A program made the position numbers and the translations under genes. This document shows, in pieces, positions 35,156 through 43,124 of a stretch of DNA of 64,000 bases; position 1 is the stretch's first letter; each line of letters opens with the position of its first letter. The notes beneath the pieces are model-generated. The model was not told the origin of the DNA. It searched no databases and saw only the letters and a list, made by a program, of their open reading frames with translations. Source of the DNA: Actinomyces trachealis (GTDB lineage: Bacteria; Actinomycetota; Actinomycetes; Actinomycetales; Actinomycetaceae); the NCBI RefSeq assembly GCF_015711475.1, contig NZ_CP065027.1, positions 248,001 through 312,000 on the forward strand, read 5' to 3'.

Positions 35156-36178
35156 GTGGCTATCGCAACCCAGGAGACCTACAACGACATGCTTGACCGC
35201 GCCAAGGCCGGTAAGTACGCCGTCCCCGCGATCAACGTCACCTCGTCCCAGACCCTGTCGGCCGCCCTAAAGGGCTTCGCTGACGCCGAGTCTGACGGCA
35301 TCATCCAGATCTCCAACGGTGGTGCCGCCTACTGGTCCGGCTCCTCCCGCCTGGACCGCGTGAAGGGCTCCATCGCCTTCGCCGCATACGCCCGCGCCGT
35401 GGGGGACCTCTACCCCGGCGTCGTCGGCCTGCACACTGACCACTGCCCCAAGAAGCTCCTGGCTGACTGGATCCACCCGCTGCTGGAGATCGAGGCCGAG
35501 CAGGCCAAGCGTGGCGAGCAGCCGATGTTCAACTCCCACATGTGGGACGGCTCCGCCGAGACCCTGGAGGACAACATCGCCATCGCCGTGGACATGCTGG
35601 CCCGCTCCAAGGCTGCCACCACCGTGCTGGAGATCGAGATCGGCGCGGTCGGTGGTGAGGAGGACGGCATCACCGGGGAGATCAACGAGAACCTTTACAC
35701 CACCCCGGAGGCCGCCAAGGCCGCTGTGGACGCCCTGGGCCTGGGTGAGAACGGCCGTTACATCACCGCTTTGACCTTCGGCAACGTGCATGGCTCCTAC
35801 AAGCCGGGCTTCGTGAAGCTGCGTCCCGAGATCCTGGGTGACATCCAGGTCAAGGTTGGCGAGCAGGTCGGCAAGGACATGCCCTTCGACCTGGTCATGC
35901 ACGGTGGCTCCGGCTCTACCGACGAGGAGATCGCCACCGCAGTGCGCAACGGCGTCATCAAGATGAACGTTGACACGGACACCCAGTACGCCTTCACCCG
36001 CCCGATCGTGGACCACATGTTCAAGAACTATGACGGCGTACTGAAGGTCGACGGCGAGGTCGGCAACAAGAAGACCTACGACCCGCGCGCCTGGGGCAAG
36101 GCCGCTGAGGAGGGCATGGCTGCCCGCGTGGTCGAGGCTTGCGAGCGCCTCGGCTCCGTCGGCTCCGCCCGCCGCTGA
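35156..36178 (+). CDS. fba: Class II fructose-bisphosphate aldolase
   Basis: Cleaves fructose-1,6-bisphosphate in glycolysis using a zinc ion. 'VVGLHTDHCPKKLL' holds the catalytic Asp and a zinc His, 'EIEIGAVGGEEDG' the Glu region, and 'TFGNVHGSYKPG' and 'LVMHGGSGST' the other zinc and phosphate-binding parts. It is a single-domain actinobacterial form of 340 residues. The start is GTG 35156 behind a perfect AGGAGG. Heavy use of preferred codons suits a highly expressed gene. It follows the methyltransferase gene by 94 bases with its own likely promoter. Confidence 0.97.
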   Translation: MAIATQETYNDMLDRAKAGKYAVPAINVTSSQTLSAALKGFADAESDGIIQISNGGAAYWSGSSRLDRVKGSIAFAAYARAVGDLYPGVVGLHTDHCPKKLLADWIHPLLEIEAEQAKRGEQPMFNSHMWDGSAETLEDNIAIAVDMLARSKAATTVLEIEIGAVGGEEDGITGEINENLYTTPEAAKAAVDALGLGENGRYITALTFGNVHGSYKPGFVKLRPEILGDIQVKVGEQVGKDMPFDLVMHGGSGSTDEEIATAVRNGVIKMNVDTDTQYAFTRPIVDHMFKNYDGVLKVDGEVGNKKTYDPRAWGKAAEEGMAARVVEACERLGSVGSARR

Positions 36179-36361
36179 GCCTCCAATGGCGCCGCGCTGC
36201 GGCGTCGGATCGCCGAGCCTCTGGGTTCAGACAGTAGTAGGGTCGGCCTCGGTGTCCTGGGGATGCCGGGGCTGACCCTGCGTTCTGGTGGTGAGGCCCT
36301 GTATGAGGACATGCGTTAGCTGACGATCTGCGACACAATGGAGTGTGGCGGGCCACAGGCG

Positions 36362-36374
36362 TGCAAACTTTGCA
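36362..36374. promoter_or_regulatory. LacI-type operator candidate
   Basis: TGCAAA C TTTGCA is a perfect palindrome of the kind bound by LacI/GalR repressors, 120 bases before the second sugar-binding lipoprotein gene. The rest of the 315-base gap (36179-36493) shows a weak GC hairpin just after fba and the AAGGAGG ribosome site at the right edge. No gene is seen in it. No LacI gene is encoded nearby. Confidence 0.5.
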
Positions 36375-36493
36375 GCAAGGTTCAGGAAGGTGTGCAAGAA
36401 TGGAAGTGGCACCGCACTTCGGCGCTCGGCCACCATCCGGCGCCCACACGTATTCCCCATCACGTGCCAACGGATGTCCAAAGGAGGACACTC

Positions 36494-37867
36494 ATGCAAC
36501 TTATGTCCCGTCGAATGATGCTGGGTGGAACTGCTGCAATGGCAGTCGCCGCAACCCTGGCTGCCTGCTCTAAGTCGGCTGACAAGATGTCGGACGGCGG
36601 CGACACCGCACAGAGTGGCGGCGCGGCAGCATCCGGCTCGGTCTACTTCCTGAACTTCAAGCCGGAGGCCGAGGAGGCGTTCAAGACTATCGCCGAGGCA
36701 TACACCAAGAAGACCGGCGTGCCGGTCAAGGTCTTCACCGCTGCCTCCGGCAACTACGAGCAGACCCTGACCTCCGAGGTCGCCAAGTCTGAGGCGCCGA
36801 CCCTGTTCAACATCAACGGCCCGGTCGGCTTGGCCAACTGGCAGGAGAACGCCTCTGACCTCACGAACTCTAAGGCCGTCAAGGCCTTGACGGACCCGTC
36901 TTTCGCGCTCAAGGGTCAGGACGGCAAGATCTATGGTGTGCCGCTGGCCACCGAGGGCTACGGCTTGATCTACAACAAGGCCATTCTGGACAAGTACTTC
37001 GCCATGGCTGACGCCAAGGCCAAGAGCGTCGACGAGATCAAGGGCTTCGCCAAGCTCAAGGAGGTCGCCGAGGATATGCAGGCCAAGAAGGCCGACCTTG
37101 GTATTGACGGCGTCTTCGCTGCCACCTCCCTGGCTCCCGGTGAGGACTGGCGCTTCCAGACCCACCTGGCCAACTACCCGGTCTACTACGAGTACCGTGA
37201 CCTGAAGGCGACGGACGCCAAGGAGCTCAAGCTCACCTACTCGGACAACTACAAGCAGATCTTCGACCTGTACCTCAACAACTCCACCATCAACCCCGCT
37301 GAGACTTCCGGCAAGGCCGTCACCGACTCCATGGCTGAGTTCGCCCTGGGCAAGGTCGCCTTCGTGCAGAACGGTAACTGGGCCTGGTCCCAGATCTCCG
37401 AGGTTGAGGGCAACACCGTCAAGGAGGAGGACATCCATTTCATGCCCATCTACGTGGGCGTTGAGGGTGAGGACAAGTCCGGCATCGCGGTAGGTACCGA
37501 GAACTACCTGACGATTAACGCTGAAGCCTCCGAGGACAACCGCAAGGCCACCCAGGACTTCCTGGACTGGCTGTTCACCGACGCTGAGGGTGCCAAGATG
37601 CTGGTGGACAAGTCGGTCGTCTCCGTGGCTCCGTACAAGGCCTTCGCTGACCTCAAACCGGCTGACCCGCTGGGCAAGGAGGTCCTGGAGTACATCAACA
37701 AGGCCGACCTCTACCCCGTGAACTGGGTGTTCCAGACCTTCCCGAGCCAGGACTTCAAGGACCAGCTCGGCCAGCACCTGGCCCAGTACGCCTCCGGCAA
37801 GGAGGACTGGAACGCGGTGAAGGACTACTTCGTCTCGAACTGGGCCTCTGAGAAGAGCAAGCTCTGA
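36494..37867 (+). CDS. Sugar ABC transporter substrate-binding lipoprotein (2)
   Basis: The receptor of a second carbohydrate importer, 457 residues. ATG 36494 lies 6 bases after AAGGAGG. A short signal with SRR and the lipobox LAAC gives a lipid-anchored product. Family 1 features are 'SVYFLNFKPEAEEAFKTIAE', 'YGVPLATEGYGLIYNKAIL' and 'LGKVAFVQNGNWAWSQI'. It is only distantly like the first binding protein, so a different sugar is likely. A strong hairpin, two permeases and a DUF624 gene follow. The upstream palindrome suggests LacI-type control. Confidence 0.93.
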   Translation: MQLMSRRMMLGGTAAMAVAATLAACSKSADKMSDGGDTAQSGGAAASGSVYFLNFKPEAEEAFKTIAEAYTKKTGVPVKVFTAASGNYEQTLTSEVAKSEAPTLFNINGPVGLANWQENASDLTNSKAVKALTDPSFALKGQDGKIYGVPLATEGYGLIYNKAILDKYFAMADAKAKSVDEIKGFAKLKEVAEDMQAKKADLGIDGVFAATSLAPGEDWRFQTHLANYPVYYEYRDLKATDAKELKLTYSDNYKQIFDLYLNNSTINPAETSGKAVTDSMAEFALGKVAFVQNGNWAWSQISEVEGNTVKEEDIHFMPIYVGVEGEDKSGIAVGTENYLTINAEASEDNRKATQDFLDWLFTDAEGAKMLVDKSVVSVAPYKAFADLKPADPLGKEVLEYINKADLYPVNWVFQTFPSQDFKDQLGQHLAQYASGKEDWNAVKDYFVSNWASEKSKL

Positions 37868-37895
37868 GGAGGCAGCCCCTAAGCCGATAGGCCCT

Positions 37896-37933
37896 ACCGA
37901 TGGCGCCCGGCAGCTTGTCCGGGCGCCATCGGT
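37896..37933 (+). terminator. Intra-operon hairpin after binding protein 2
   Basis: ACCGATGGCGCCCGG pairs with CCGGGCGCCATCGGT (15-base perfect stem, 8-base loop), between the binding-protein and first permease genes. This is exactly the position of the hairpin in the first ABC operon, with a different sequence. A role in favouring binding-protein output is likely. Confidence 0.75.
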
Positions 37934-38003
37934 CACCATCCCCTAAACTCCAGCGAAATCGGTTCCTGACTCGGCAACGAGGCCGGGAACAGTAAGAGGC
38001 ATT

Positions 38004-38849
38004 ATGAACAGCGCTCTGAAAAAGTACTTCCCAATATTCGCGGGCCCAACTATCCTGGCGTTCCTTATCGCCTTCGTGGTCCCGTTCTTCATGGGACTCT
38101 ATCTGTCTTTCACTAAGTTCAAGAACCTGAACAACGCAAAGTGGGTGGGTGGTGCGAACTACGCGGCCGCCCTGCGCTCGGAGTCCGGCTTCGTCTCCGC
38201 CTTGGGCTTTACCACTGTCGTCTCAGTCATCTCTATCATCACGGTCAACATCGGTGCCTTCACCTTGGCCTACCTGCTCACCCGCAAGCTCAAGGGCACG
38301 AACTTCTTCCGTTCGGTGTTCTTTATGCCGAACCTCATCGGCGGAATCGTTCTGGGCTTCACCTGGCAGGTCATGCTCAACGCTGTACTCAAGTACTGGA
38401 ACCAGACCATCGTCAATGACTGGCGTCTGGGCCTGGCTGGTTTAATCCTGTTGGTTAACTGGCAGCTAATGGGATACATGATGATCATCTACATCGCTGG
38501 TCTGCAGAACGTGCCACCGGAACTCACTGAGGCTGCCCAGATCGATGGCGCCGGCAAGTGGATGACGCTGCGCAACGTGACCATCCCGATGATCATGCCT
38601 TCCATCACCATCTGTCTGTTCCTGACCCTGGCCAACACCTTCAAGATGTTTGACCAGAACCTGGCGCTAACCAACGGCGCTCCGCTGAAGCAGACACAGA
38701 TGGCGGCGCTGAACATCTTCGACACGATGTACGTGCTCAGGAACCAGCGTGGTGTGGCGCAGGCTGAGGCCGTCATCTTCTTCCTGATCGTCTCGGTGAT
38801 CGCGTTGATCCAGCTGCGCGTCACCCGCTCGAAGGAGGTTGACGCGTGA
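38004..38849 (+). CDS. Sugar ABC transporter permease, MalF-type (2)
   Basis: A 281-residue permease with six helices and a very short cytoplasmic N-terminus ('MNSALKKYFPIFAGPTILAF'). The EAA loop is 'ELTEAAQIDGAGKWMTLRNV'. It overlaps the next permease by 4 bases (GTGA), a sign of equal production of the two subunits. It lies downstream of the hairpin that follows the binding-protein gene. Confidence 0.93.
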   Translation: MNSALKKYFPIFAGPTILAFLIAFVVPFFMGLYLSFTKFKNLNNAKWVGGANYAAALRSESGFVSALGFTTVVSVISIITVNIGAFTLAYLLTRKLKGTNFFRSVFFMPNLIGGIVLGFTWQVMLNAVLKYWNQTIVNDWRLGLAGLILLVNWQLMGYMMIIYIAGLQNVPPELTEAAQIDGAGKWMTLRNVTIPMIMPSITICLFLTLANTFKMFDQNLALTNGAPLKQTQMAALNIFDTMYVLRNQRGVAQAEAVIFFLIVSVIALIQLRVTRSKEVDA

Positions 38850-39763
38850 GCACCTCCAGTACTACCGCGACCACCCCTGCTACTGGAGACAAGATGCCTT
38901 CCTCCACCGCTATCGCCAAGCCCTCCGGTAACCGCAAGGCCGGGCAGAACCTCCTGGTAGGAACGCTGGGCATCCTCTCGCTGATCTGGCTGGTGCCGCT
39001 GGCCTTCATCCTGCTCAACTCCTTCAAAGGCAGGCTCTACATTTCCAACAGCCCCTTCGCCCTGCCCACCGGAGACCTGTTCGCTGGCTTCAGCAACTAC
39101 TCCACCGGGCTGCAGCTCTCCGGCTTCGCACGGGCTATCGGCTGGTCTCTGTTCATCACCATCGGTTCGGTGGCGGTGATCGTATTCCTCACGGCGATGA
39201 CCGCCTACTACATCACCCGAGTGAAGACCTGGTGGACCTCGGTGATCTACTACCTCTTCGCTTTCTCCATGATCGCCCCCTTCCAGCTGGTCATGTTCCC
39301 CACCTCCAAGGTGGCTGACCTGCTGGGCCTGGCCACCCCGTGGGGCATGATCGTGCTCTACCTGGGTTTTGGCGGAGCGCTATCCGTGTTCCTCTTCGCG
39401 GGCTTCATCAAGTCGATCCCCTTGGAGATTGAGGAGGCCGCCTACATGGACGGCTGCTCACCGTTGCAGACCTACTTCCGGGTGGTTATGCCGCTGCTCA
39501 AGCCCACCGCCGTGACTGTGGCCATCCTCAACACCATGTGGGTGTGGAACGACTACCTCCTGCCCTACCTGGTTATCGGCAACGACGAGCGCTTCAAGAC
39601 GATCCCGATCGTCATCCAGGCGCTCACCGGCTCCAACGGAAACAAGGACCTGGGTGCCCAGATGGCCATGCTGGTCCTGGCGATTATCCCGATCGTGATC
39701 TTCTACCTGTTCAGCCAGAAGCACATCATTGAGGGTGTCGCGGCTGGCGCCGTGAAGGGCTGA
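38846..39763 (+). CDS. Sugar ABC transporter permease, MalG-type (2)
   Basis: A 305-residue permease starting at GTG 38846. About 40 polar residues precede the first helix. The EAA loop is 'LEIEEAAYMDGCSPLQTYFR' and the ending 'EGVAAGAVKG' is typical. It completes the channel with the gene before it. No ATPase gene follows; the next gene, after a hairpin, is a DUF624 protein. Confidence 0.93.
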   Translation: MSTSSTTATTPATGDKMPSSTAIAKPSGNRKAGQNLLVGTLGILSLIWLVPLAFILLNSFKGRLYISNSPFALPTGDLFAGFSNYSTGLQLSGFARAIGWSLFITIGSVAVIVFLTAMTAYYITRVKTWWTSVIYYLFAFSMIAPFQLVMFPTSKVADLLGLATPWGMIVLYLGFGGALSVFLFAGFIKSIPLEIEEAAYMDGCSPLQTYFRVVMPLLKPTAVTVAILNTMWVWNDYLLPYLVIGNDERFKTIPIVIQALTGSNGNKDLGAQMAMLVLAIIPIVIFYLFSQKHIIEGVAAGAVKG

Positions 39764-39779
39764 TGCCCAGATCTGCTGC

Positions 39780-39830
39780 GAAGGCTGCCCGCCGTGGTGC
39801 GTAGGGGCGCGCGCCCGGCGGGCAGCCTTC
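39780..39830 (+). terminator. Hairpin after second permease pair
   Basis: GAAGGCTGCCCGCC pairs exactly with GGCGGGCAGCCTTC (14-base stem) around a GC-rich 23-base loop. It lies 16 bases after the permease stop and 42 bases before the DUF624 gene, which may be reached by read-through or by its own promoter. Confidence 0.65.
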
Positions 39831-39872
39831 TGCATACTGTCCTAGCCCCCAGAGCTGACGGAGAATCTGTCC

Positions 39873-40517
39873 ATGTCCCGACTGCTGAACCTGGAGTCGC
39901 CCTTCTACCGCGCCTACAGTGCTGCCGCTGACCTGGTGATCCTCAACAGCCTGACCATCCTGGGCTGCCTGCCGGTAGTGACTGCGGGGGCCTCCCTGAC
40001 GGCCTGCGCCCGGGTGGTCTCCGGCATGGTACGGGAGGAGGAAGGCTACCTGCTGCGCACTTGGTGGAAGGCCTTCCGGGGGGCGCTGCGCCAGTCCCTG
40101 GGCTGGTGGCTGCCGGTGCTGGGCCTGGGGGCCTTGGGCCTGTGGGAGTCCCAGCTGCTGGGGGCGACGTCGTCGGCGACACTCGGGGGTGGCCTGACCG
40201 GCCTGCTGCTGGCGGGGCTGTTGGTGATGCTGGGGGTGCTGCTGTGGCTGGTGCCGCTGACGGCGGTCTTTGAGAACACGCTGCGCTCACACCTGGGCAA
40301 TGCTCTGCGCCTGGCGGTGGGGCGGCTGGATCTGACTGTGGCCTGCCTGCTGGTGCTGGCCGCTCCGGTGGCGCTGGCTGGGCTGGTGCCAGGTGTCCGG
40401 GCCGCGGTGGCCTGGTTCATGGTGATCCTGGGAGTGGCCTTCGCGAGCTACCTGGTGGCGCTGTTGCAGCGCGGCATCATGGCCAGGCTGCGTGAAGGCG
40501 TTGACATTCCTCAGTAG
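39873..40517 (+). CDS. DUF624/YesL-like membrane protein
   Basis: A 214-residue membrane protein of the DUF624 (YesL) family, which accompanies sugar ABC importers in many Gram-positives. The conserved N-terminal pattern is 'LNLESPFYRAYSAAADLVIL', then LTILGCLPVVTAGASLTAC with the Gly-Cys-Leu-Pro core. Five to six helices can be seen. Its job is unknown; a scaffold or sensor for the importer is often suggested. It follows the second ABC set and precedes a two-component system. ATG 39873 has GGAGAAT upstream. Confidence 0.85.
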   Translation: MSRLLNLESPFYRAYSAAADLVILNSLTILGCLPVVTAGASLTACARVVSGMVREEEGYLLRTWWKAFRGALRQSLGWWLPVLGLGALGLWESQLLGATSSATLGGGLTGLLLAGLLVMLGVLLWLVPLTAVFENTLRSHLGNALRLAVGRLDLTVACLLVLAAPVALAGLVPGVRAAVAWFMVILGVAFASYLVALLQRGIMARLREGVDIPQ

Positions 40518-40737
40518 GTACGCGAGTGGATTACTGGTGCCGGTAAGAGGAGTGTTGTGTTCTCAAGTAGGAATCAGCGCTGTGCTGCGTGTGATTTCGA
40601 TGGCGACGGTGACGCTGGTGAGTGCCTGGACCGGGGTGTCTGCGGCTGGTCCCAGTGGGATGCTGGGACAGCGAGGCTTCTTGGTGCAGGACTACGAGAA
40701 TGTGCAGGATTGCTCCGTTTCGCTCTTACTGCCGCAG

Positions 40738-41916
40738 ATGAACGCGTCTTTTCCTAGGGGGTCGCGCAGATGGCACCTGCCGCAGGCGGGGGCCGTGTAC
40801 GCGTTGGTGACACTGCTGCTGCTGACGGTTGACGTCCTGTACTGGAGCCAGGTCCAACCGGGTGCCTTGACCGTACTGGTTACCTTCGGCGCGGCCGGTG
40901 CGGGACTGTTGCTGGGGCGATTCCCTTTCCTGGCCGGGTGCGTTGTGATTCTCGCGAGCATCATCGACACAATTTGTGCCGCTCATCTCGGAGCCATGAC
41001 TTTGGTGATTGTGCTGCCTCTGATCGACTGGATAGTCCGGCGTTGGTGGTGGTCCGCCGCGATCGGGATGTCGGTCAACACCGGCGCCAGCCTGGTTATG
41101 GCAAGTGACCGTGTTGGGGCAGTTTCATTGTTGCTTCTGTTATACCTGCTGGTCGTCAGTGTCGGGGGAGGGATGGGCGCCTACAGGTCACAGGTGCATG
41201 CAGCCACGCTGCGCTCGCAGGTCCTTGAGGCGCGCTTGTCTGAACAGGAAAGCCGTATCCGTGCTCGACTCTCGCTGCTGCTGCATGACTCGCTGGCCAC
41301 AGATTTGGCTCAGACTATCGTGTACGCGAACCTGTTGGTGCAAGAGTCCCAGGATGAGCAGGTTAGGGAACGGGCGCAGACGGTTCTGAACTCCGCAGAG
41401 TCCGGCATGAGACAGCTGCGGGCGCTTATGCAGGGACTGTGGGAGCACAACCGTGCTTTAGAAGTAGTCTCCACGAGCCAGGGCCTATGTGATGTGCCCG
41501 CAGTTTTGGAGGCTAGTCGGCAGATGCTCGGCAGGCGCTGCATTACTCTCCAGGGCGGACTGGGTGAGGATGATGTAGTGCTGGGGCGCATAGATAATGC
41601 GCAGACAGAACTGCTGGGGCTTACGCTTCAAGAAGCCTGTTTAAACGCGTTCAAGTACGCTCCGCCTAGGTCCGTGGTAAACCTGGAAGCAGGCGTGCAA
41701 GGCGGGATGCTGTCTCTAGAGGTTGCCTCTGACCTGAGCGAGTCGGATACGTCTGGGCGCCGCTCGGGTGCGGGCTTGGTCGGGCTGCAGGGTGGCTTGG
41801 GGCTGGTGGGGCTCAGCCTGCGGGCGGAACGGCTTGGGGGCAGAGTTATAGCGGGTCCCGTCGGAACGCGTTGGCTCTTGAGCCTGTCCCTTCCGCTGGA
41901 CCGTACCGGAGGGTGA
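40738..41916 (+). CDS. Sensor histidine kinase (NarL/HisKA_3 type)
   Basis: A membrane histidine kinase. From ATG 40738 it has 392 residues: about six helices in the first ~130 residues, then a coiled segment. The phospho-acceptor motif is 'LLLHDSLATDLAQ' (His183). An HATPase domain follows, with the N-box 'LQEACLNAFKYAPP' and a Gly-rich 'GLGLVGLSLRAERLGG'. The absence of an extracellular loop suggests it senses the membrane or an ABC partner. The frame is open back to 40492 inside the previous gene; GTG 40582 and ATG 40600 are other possible starts, and none has a convincing ribosome site. The response-regulator gene follows after 4 bases. Confidence 0.88.
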   Translation: MNASFPRGSRRWHLPQAGAVYALVTLLLLTVDVLYWSQVQPGALTVLVTFGAAGAGLLLGRFPFLAGCVVILASIIDTICAAHLGAMTLVIVLPLIDWIVRRWWWSAAIGMSVNTGASLVMASDRVGAVSLLLLLYLLVVSVGGGMGAYRSQVHAATLRSQVLEARLSEQESRIRARLSLLLHDSLATDLAQTIVYANLLVQESQDEQVRERAQTVLNSAESGMRQLRALMQGLWEHNRALEVVSTSQGLCDVPAVLEASRQMLGRRCITLQGGLGEDDVVLGRIDNAQTELLGLTLQEACLNAFKYAPPRSVVNLEAGVQGGMLSLEVASDLSESDTSGRRSGAGLVGLQGGLGLVGLSLRAERLGGRVIAGPVGTRWLLSLSLPLDRTGG

Positions 41917-41920
41917 GCGG

Positions 41921-42583
41921 ATGAACGAGACTAGCCCGCTGAAGTTGCTGCTTGCGGAGGACGACGACGCCCTACGCAAGGGCTATGCGGAGCTGTTGAG
42001 TCGCAACCCTGGTGTCGAGCTGGTGGGTGTTGCAGAAGATGGCTGCCAAGCACTGGCAGTCATGGCTGAGCACTTGGTTGACGTGGCCCTACTGGACGTG
42101 GAGATGCCCCGGATGGACGGTATACAGGCCGCGGCTCAGATCGTGCGCCAGTACCCAAGTACCGCGGTCGTGATGTTCACAGCCTTCGACGCCCCGGAGC
42201 GGGTGGAGCAGGCGCTACGGGCTGGTGCGCGCGGATTCCTCACCAAGGACCTGGGGCCGGAGCAGATCGTGGACTCACTGCGTCAAGCGGTACGTGGTGT
42301 GACGGTATTGGGGGCTAGGCCGATGGAGACGGTTGTCCTCCGTTTAGGAGGAGGTGAGGCGAGCGAGCTGAGAGCGCTGGCTGAGGCGATCGACACGCTG
42401 CCATCGCGGCTGCTACCGGTCCTGCGGGAGGTGGCGCTGGGAAAGAACAACAAGGAGATTGCGGCGGCTCTGTCAATTAGCGAGGGGACGGTACGCACCT
42501 ACGTCACGGAGCTACTCAGGCGCTGCGGCTGCGCCTCACGCACGGAGCTGGCGGTCAAGACCATCAGGGCTGGAAAGGAATGA
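41921..42583 (+). CDS. NarL-family response regulator
   Basis: A 220-residue response regulator. The receiver domain has the acidic pair in 'LLAEDDDALRKGY', the phosphorylated Asp59 in 'VALLDVEMPRMDG' and the Lys in 'GFLTKD'. It is followed by a LuxR-type helix-turn-helix: 'NNKEIAAALSISEGTVRTYV' and TELLRRCG. It is the partner of the upstream kinase. The obvious candidate targets are the following genes (small secreted protein, lipoprotein, exporter), 140 bases downstream. Confidence 0.95.
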   Translation: MNETSPLKLLLAEDDDALRKGYAELLSRNPGVELVGVAEDGCQALAVMAEHLVDVALLDVEMPRMDGIQAAAQIVRQYPSTAVVMFTAFDAPERVEQALRAGARGFLTKDLGPEQIVDSLRQAVRGVTVLGARPMETVVLRLGGGEASELRALAEAIDTLPSRLLPVLREVALGKNNKEIAAALSISEGTVRTYVTELLRRCGCASRTELAVKTIRAGKE

Positions 42584-42722
42584 AACAGTCTCAGGTTGCT
42601 GGGTGAGACAGGCAGGGGTACGCAGATTGTTGACATTCCTCGATGTCTTGGAAGGGGGTTGTCAGGCTAGCCTTGTGAGTGCAGGGCAACGAGGCCCTAC
42701 TTTGAAACAGAGGTTGGTCATC

Positions 42723-43124
42723 ATGAGGAAGATGTTGGTGGGGCTGGCTGTAGGGTTGGCTGCGCTGGGGGTGACTGCGCCTGCTAGCGCTTCAGCCTAC
42801 TGCGAGAAAGGGTATACTTGCGTGTATCAGGATGCGTATTACTCGAACGGCCAGCTTGACTTCTCAAGGTTCATTCCGCAGTTTACAGAATGGCACTTCG
42901 AGGGGCAGGTTCTCCGTAATGCCTCGAACAAGGCATCGTCAGTTTGGAACAATGGCCGCTACGAGAGCTCGTTCCTGTATGATCACGCTTGGGGGCGGGG
43001 CAGGTGCTTAGGTGTGGCAAGAGGTTCATGGGTTGATGACCTCAACACGAAGGGCTTTAATGATATAACGTCCTCCGGATATTTTGACACCTATGCGCCT
43101 AGGACCTCGGACTGCCGGTGGTGA
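42723..43124 (+). CDS. Secreted I36-like (crystallin-fold) small protein
   Basis: A secreted protein of 133 residues. A clear signal peptide (MRKMLVGLAVG... ending PASASA, residues ~1-25) precedes a mature domain starting 'YCEKGYTCVYQDAYYSNGQL' and ending 'FDTYAPRTSDCRW'. Four cysteines (CEKGYTC near the start, two later) probably form two bonds. The CxxGYTCxYxD start with Trp/Asn-rich repeats resembles peptidase inhibitor family I36 / beta-gamma-crystallin-like proteins of actinobacteria. An inhibitor, an envelope-binding role or an antimicrobial role is possible. The stop overlaps the next gene. The base composition is less GC-rich than its neighbours, which may indicate transfer. Confidence 0.75.
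   Translation: MRKMLVGLAVGLAALGVTAPASASAYCEKGYTCVYQDAYYSNGQLDFSRFIPQFTEWHFEGQVLRNASNKASSVWNNGRYESSFLYDHAWGRGRCLGVARGSWVDDLNTKGFNDITSSGYFDTYAPRTSDCRW

Noticed and set aside
36227-37939. A 570-codon minus-strand frame opposite the second sugar-binding lipoprotein gene
   Set aside because: Composition (Leu/Gly/Val repeats such as LGDLGPG) is typical of the antisense of a C-ending gene; the plus-strand protein has lipobox and family motifs.
40492-40737. An extended N-terminus of the histidine kinase from ATG 40492
   Set aside because: It would overlap the DUF624 gene by 26 bases and add residues that look unlike a kinase input domain, with no good ribosome site; kept only as an alternative start.
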